64,000 nucleotides of DNA. Source: Macrolepiota albuminosa. Taxonomy: Eukaryota; Basidiomycota; Agaricomycetes; Agaricales; Agaricaceae. The notes under the pieces are model-generated. The model did no database searches and was not told the origin of the DNA. It saw only the letters and a program-made list of their open reading frames with translations. Where the stretch lies: positions 1,183-65,182 of the forward strand of contig JAMWFC010000011.1 of assembly GCA_027475525.1 (NCBI GenBank). The letters run 5' to 3'. The translations under genes and the position numbers were made by a program. Below are positions 59,025 through 64,000 of the stretch, piece after piece; positions within the stretch are counted from its first letter, which is position 1; each line of letters begins with the position of its first letter.

Positions 59025-61171
59025 ATGAGAGAGATCGTCTACATACAGGCTGGAGAACTATCGAACTACACCGGGACTCATTTTTGGAACACCCAAAAGA
59101 GCTATTTCGCCGCAGATTCTGCGGAAACTATCTACGACTCTGATCTATCGTTTCGAGAGGGTCTTGGCCCGACAGTATGTCGTTGAAGCTCAGCAATGAG
59201 TGCTTGACCGATCTCGTATAGGGAGACTCGACGTACTGTCCAAGACTTCTCGTCTTCGACTATAAGAGTGCGCCTTGAGCAGCGGAAGACGACACTTTTT
59301 TCACGACTTCTTAACGACAGGTAAATTTGGAGCACTTTCCAAATACAATACTCTCGACTGCGCAAACGAGGACCAACTGCTGGATGCGGACTCTCCGGCG
59401 ATATGGTACGATAATCCCGATCATTCGCTATCGCTTCCTATTTTGACGCTTCGCAGGAACGGACATATCGCAGAATATAGACAAGATCTCATTCCCAAGA
59501 GCGCCTACCAGTCGATTCTCAGCCCGTCAGATGACAATGAACACACATATCAATCAAGAGATAAGAAATCCCCACAGGAAGACATCCGATACTGGTCCGA
59601 TTTCAATCATGTCAACTACCTTCCTAGAACGGTACAAAAACTTCCGGACCCTGCGGAATGGGAGGACATAGACGGAGACTGGCATTGCGGACAATATGCA
59701 TTTACTCGGCACGATGAGGTGAGCATCGCGTTTGCTGCCCTGTCCTCGCGGCTCTCCCACGGCAAGTACGGCAGGATCAGACATTGATGGATGGTGCTTT
59801 CCGATTATTCCTTGAGGAATGTGATGCTCCCCAGGTTGTCTTTATCTTGATTCTTCCCTCATGCAACTCATGACACTCGTTTTTAGGGACTCCATATTAT
59901 GAATGATTCCACGAGCTTCGGTGGTTTTATCAGCTCCTTTTTGACAGCTGTCCGTGACCAACATACGAAACTTCCATGTTTTGTGGTTCCGTTTTTGTCT
60001 ACCGGGCTTTCAAAGCAACTTCGTAGTGGTGATGTAAGTCGCTGTCTGGCGTATGTTTGTTCGACGCTCAAGCTATTTCAGTCGGCAGAAATGAGGAATG
60101 TCATCAACGATGCATTGTACCTATGCAGCCTCAATGACAACGCCTCATTGAGTGTTCCAGTTCAACCGACCCTCATTTGGCCGACGAGTCTGTGGAATGA
60201 ATGGCGTGGTACAAAGGTCGGTCGTTCTAAAATCGCTGCCTCTTGCAAACTGATTGTGGGGATGTCAAGCCTGAGGATATCTATCGTAACTCCGCAATTG
60301 TTTCTGCCATGCTCGAAAGTGTTACAGTCCCTCTGCGGTAAGGTGGAATATTGCTTGCTGGTAGGATGGGTACTGACTCGGTTATCTGAAGGATACAGAA
60401 AAGTCAAGTTGATCTCTCGTCGTTGTCAGGCAGGTTAAACTGGCGGGGAAATACTCCTTTCAGTGAACTAACCGGTATCTTCCCGTTCAAGTCTGCTACG
60501 GATTTTGATTCAAGACTGGCCAATTTGTCGGCCAATTCTGTCGTCCACGTAAGTCAATTCGACTGAGTCGAATTTTTGCCGCTTCAAAGCCTCTAGACTT
60601 CTTCCAATCGCTCTCAACTCGCGCGTTTCGACGTCTCTAGAGGGTTTACTTCTGCCAACAAGTCAGCTTATGATAATTGGTCTTCTCGACATCTATTGGA
60701 CGGCGCCTTTCTTTCGAGGTAAGACGATCATCAGACTTCACTACGAGGCAATTAGACTCTTCTCGACATCTATTGGACGGCGCCTTTCTTTCGAGGTAAG
60801 ACGATCATCAGACTTCACTACGAGGCAATTAGACTGATATTCACGACGCCACTGGGAAGTGTTCACACTGAACCGTATCCAATACCCACAACATACCCAG
60901 AATTCTCAGCAAGATTGGAGTCCCATCGTCGCTTCGCAGAGGAATTTCCATCCATCCAGAGTATTGCTCTGTATTTTCCTCTCTTGTCACGAGCAGTCAA
61001 ACAGCAAACTTGTTTTCCTCGCACGCCTCCGCTATTCACAACTATCTCAAGAGGAAACCATCTGTGGAAGCACTCGGATTTGATGGCGATGATCTTAGAG
61101 GTCTTGTTAATGACTTGTGGACTCTTCATGATAATTTTGATGGTAGTTTCGTTGACGAAGAAGCACTATGA
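59025..61171 (+). CDS. DML1: Misato/DML1 (tubulin-like mitochondrial inheritance protein)
   Basis: DML1/Misato is a tubulin/FtsZ-fold protein needed for mitochondrial distribution and mtDNA inheritance. Exons 59025-59174, 59222-59267, 59321-59718, 59775-59834, 59887-60033, 60082-60216, 60270-60337, 60392-60548, 60597-60718 and 60860-61171 use GT-AG sites in phase. The N-terminus MREIVYIQAGELSNYTGTHF and FREGLGPTGDSTYCPRLLVF are diagnostic; later NDSTSFGGFISSFLTAVRDQ, IWPTSLWNEW, RLNWRGNTPFSEL and the C-terminal GLVNDLWTLHDNFDG. About 531 residues if one base is added near 60905 (the frame changes between YPEF and KIGVPSSLR), so either a recent frameshift or a sequence error exists in the last exon. 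Confidence 0.88.
60681..60834. repeat. 77-bp duplication (DML1 exon 9/intron)
   Basis: 60681-60757 is repeated at 60758-60834, duplicating the end of exon 9 with its donor. Confidence 0.9.
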
Positions 61172-61712
61172 TTCACTGCGAAAGTATTAAAAATCTTGCA
61201 GGGAGAAGCAACTGAGCATGACTTGGACTAATACGAGGCACATTCTCACGTAATTTCTTGTCGTATATTAGGTGGGACTATACTGACTTGTCAATCGAAG
61301 AGCATGGTCAACCTCAGGTTATAATCAGTGACTGACTCAGACGTTCGTACTATTTTATGTCTCGTGATTGGAAACTAAGGTGCGACGCCAATTCAAGGAG
61401 GCATACTTTTTCGAAATTGATATCAAGGATCTTCTACTAAGCCTATATGTTGACTGTGAAATTGGAAGAAGGAAAGTGCAGGGTCTAATGTAATATATCG
61501 AGGCTCCTTTACGTATGTGCTGTGACTAAGGGCGAGTAAGCTTCATGGTTCTCATGGATATCTCCGTCGCTAATGCGTAATGCATAGAAAAACATTGACC
61601 GAGATTGAGACTATCTGAGATGACATCATTGGATATAATGTGACGTCTCGAACGGAACAAATATAATAGGTCTCACAATTTCCATTTCTTCCCGATTCCG
61701 ACTACGACTCCA
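61172..61712. other. Intergenic
   Basis: No gene or repeat recognised between DML1 and the next plus-strand gene. Confidence 0.4.
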
Positions 61713-63483
61713 ATGCTTTTCAGTCCCTCCGCACGCTCAGTGTCTCTTGCACCAAGGATTGGAGATGATGTATTGCCTACTCCAGCAGAAGAATGGGCTC
61801 AAAACACGGTCACATCCATCAAGCATTCTGCGGACTTGAATTCTCTTGTTTTACCTTCAAGAACAACTACACCAGGTCCACGTGTACCGGGCGCGTATCC
61901 ATTTGAAGGCGAAGCTGATTATTCAAGAGGTGTCGCGTTGCACCATGGGTATATTCGCACTCAGAAAAATGTCATGGATGCTGTTATGGGAGCAAGAGCA
62001 ACGGCAAAACGATATCTACCCGGAAATTTGGCTGCATATCTGCGTGAGTCAGGAGTTTTCTGTCTTGGATTATCACACTTAATTTAATTTAAGCCCCTTC
62101 GACAGAAAGAAGTCCTAACTTACCCAAAGACATTTCTTTCGCAGAACCTGGACAAGCCTCAGGAGCTGGTATGTACCTTCTACCGGCGTAGGATCATCCT
62201 CATTAATGGGTTCTCAATTACAACTTCTGGTGCAGCGAATAGCAGTGAACCCGCGCCGGATCATCTGTCATCTGTGGCCGTGGATAGTTCAGGTGGAGTG
62301 AATAGCATGGTTTTCCTCGTTGTGATCCTAACAGTTCGATACTTAGTTCCTTCTCGGCACAACAGCAATGAGGTCGAGGCATCCTATCCAACGTCACACA
62401 CCAATCCGGAGACGGAACCCAGGCCAAGCCTTCTCTCTAATATTAGCACAAGATCAACCGATGGGTCAGTGTTGTCGAGCCCAAGCCGATATAGTTCACA
62501 GTCGAGCCTCGTAAAACCGGAGATTAAGGTATTGCACTCTAGCTCGGAGACTGCAAATACGACTCATCATAGTTCTGAACCTGTGGAGACGAATCATGGT
62601 GATGGGGAGGGAAAATTGAATGCAGACACTAACGAAGGCATCGTTGAACCTTCAGGCTTTCGAAATGAACAGAAGCCAGATCAACGTTCACCTAGTTTGA
62701 AAGATGACGCGACAGGGCCGCGCGGTGCTCTGCATGATACCCCTATTGGAAGCCCATATCCGGCATTTCTCGGACCAGTTGATTTTGGAAGTGATAAGTT
62801 CCTCGCGAGAGTTGAAGAACCCATGGGCGTTGACATTGGCTCGTCACAGGCAGAAGAAATTGGAAAGGTTCCTCACATGGAATCAGCGATCGAGGGATCG
62901 CATGTGAGAAGACATCTGAAACTCTGTCCCTACTTCTTTAATCATTGATCTGTAGCTTGTCCAGCAGCCAACCGTCAACACTCAAGCCCGTACCCACCCA
63001 CTTGCTGGTTCAAATGCCAAGTGGAATGGTGTCCTTCTGGAAGAGCCGTATCAGAAGGCTTTGGATGACGACTCAGATCGCCAACTTAATCTAGGTACTG
63101 GAGAGGGTAACCCAGTAGCGAAGTCAGCGTACGAGGAAAGAAGGACCCAGGAGAGTGAACAGGGGGTACAGAGGTTGAAGTCTGACGTGAGTCGCACGTC
63201 GAATGACAATAAGGGTGCACCACGTTCAAGGACTACGAGCGTTATCCTTGACAAGCCAAGTGAGATTCGCCAAAAGAGTCAACGGCCAGCATCGGAGGGA
63301 TATACGCCAGGGGGATTGGCTGTCAATGGACACACTACGTCTCATACTAAGCAGTCTAGCAAGGGCTCGCGCGCGAGCTTCTTGAATAGACTCAAAGGCG
63401 AGATGAAAGTCATTTCGGGTAAGTTGTCCAATGATGGAGCAAAGGTGGAAGAGGGACGACGCCTGATGGGGAGGTTTGCTTGA
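61713..63483 (+). CDS. Unknown protein with one predicted membrane segment
   Basis: Exons 61713-62043, 62145-62168, 62236-62903 and 62956-63483 (GT-AG, in phase) give 516 residues. The N-terminus has PTPAEEWAQNTVTSIKHSAD and a Pro-rich stretch; a hydrophobic segment (NSMVFLVVILTVRYLVP) lies near residue 140; the rest is hydrophilic, Ser/Glu-rich and probably disordered, with a basic C-terminus (SFLNRLKGEMKVISGKL). No catalytic domain is recognised. The 24-nt second exon is very small but needed for the frame. It looks like an intact fungal single-pass membrane protein of unknown role. Confidence 0.7.
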
Positions 63484-64000
63484 AGTTGCTTGTCGTGTGT
63501 GATCTATTCGTCTTTTGGACCATATATTGGCTTTTTATTAACGTGTTGGAATAATATAAATATCGGCGTTGTTGTAAAAAAAGATTTGTAATAGCCTTGA
63601 TCTTCTATACACTCGAGTGGTGGAATTTTGAGATGCTCAGGATAACGACGAGGAGGTATAAAAAGTGGGAAAGTGTATCTGGTGTATTTTGACGTGTGAC
63701 CATAGCGTGACCGCAAGTCGTTTGACTCTCTCCCTCTAACTAGTCGTTCGAGCAGAATACCTTTAGCAGTTTACTCTGCGAGACAGATTCCAAGTTTCTG
63801 CTTTCGGAGTCGCAGTTTATTCGCCCACCCACCCGCTACCTTTGAATTGTTTTGTGCATCTAATTGTAAAGTCTACTACTTTCAGAACATTCTGTCCTCA
63901 CATTCGGGGGTCAGTTTTCTTTGCACTGACTCGCGGATGTATCCCAGTATCCTTCTGCCTGATGTTGACCCCTATTCTAGGTGGAATACCTTCCACAAAC
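63484..64000. other. Downstream region, no gene seen
   Basis: AT-rich 3' flank of the previous gene, then mixed sequence that may be the promoter of a gene beyond the window. Confidence 0.35.

Overview
The window is nuclear DNA of a filamentous fungus, most likely an agaricomycete basidiomycete. Intact genes carry many short introns (about 45-60 nt), the telomere-type motif is CCCTAA/TTAGGG, and the retroelements include chromodomain-bearing Ty3/Gypsy elements. Genes recognised with confidence are a urea/polyamine symporter (DUR3), a WOPR-domain regulator (Gti1/Pac2 family) and a Misato/DML1 protein.

Layout. 1-7.3 kb: broken genes (a Nik1-type hybrid histidine kinase without its phospho-acceptor domain, a GUP1-like MBOAT acyltransferase, a low-complexity unknown gene). 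7.3-45.3 kb: AT-rich and repeat-dominated. It holds three decayed Gypsy elements (8.9-13.7, 15.9-20.6, 21.0-23.0 kb), one decayed Copia element (31.0-33.9 kb), a solo-LTR-like insertion with a 5-bp target duplication, and several families of AT-rich elements with internal tandem arrays (180 bp, about 354 bp, and a 150+150 bp dimer). Many of these open with GGCACTC-N7-GAGTGCC and close with a hairpin about 12 nt before CTAG. Scraps of genes, some copied from elsewhere in the window, lie between them. 44.45-44.84 kb: a short GC-richer segment with a complete type I hammerhead ribozyme and three CCCTAA units at its 3' end, the expected structure of a telomere-attached Penelope-like retroelement remnant; subtelomere-type repeats follow. 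45.3-64 kb: ordinary gene-bearing chromosome with a nearly complete Tc1/mariner-type transposon (TA-flanked, 26-bp TIRs) directly upstream of DUR3, then DUR3, the WOPR gene, DML1 and a predicted membrane protein.

Biology. Genes right of the interstitial telomere motif splice cleanly into full-length proteins; gene pieces left of it are broken. The simplest reading is that about 44.84 kb was once a chromosome end, broken inside a subtelomeric array, healed with telomere repeats and capped by a retroelement, and that the repeat-rich DNA to its left was joined later (or joined in assembly). Four GATAAG/CTTATC boxes just upstream of DUR3 suggest nitrogen-catabolite control.

Quality warning. At least 19 places carry a head-to-tail duplication with a period of exactly 77 bp, in genes, introns, transposons and satellites alike. 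Removing them restores the 354-bp satellite period and one Gypsy pol reading frame. 77 is a common de Bruijn k-mer size, so these are most likely unmerged contig overlaps rather than biology. Two single-base frameshifts (DUR3 near 52.38 kb, DML1 near 60.90 kb) may also be sequence errors.
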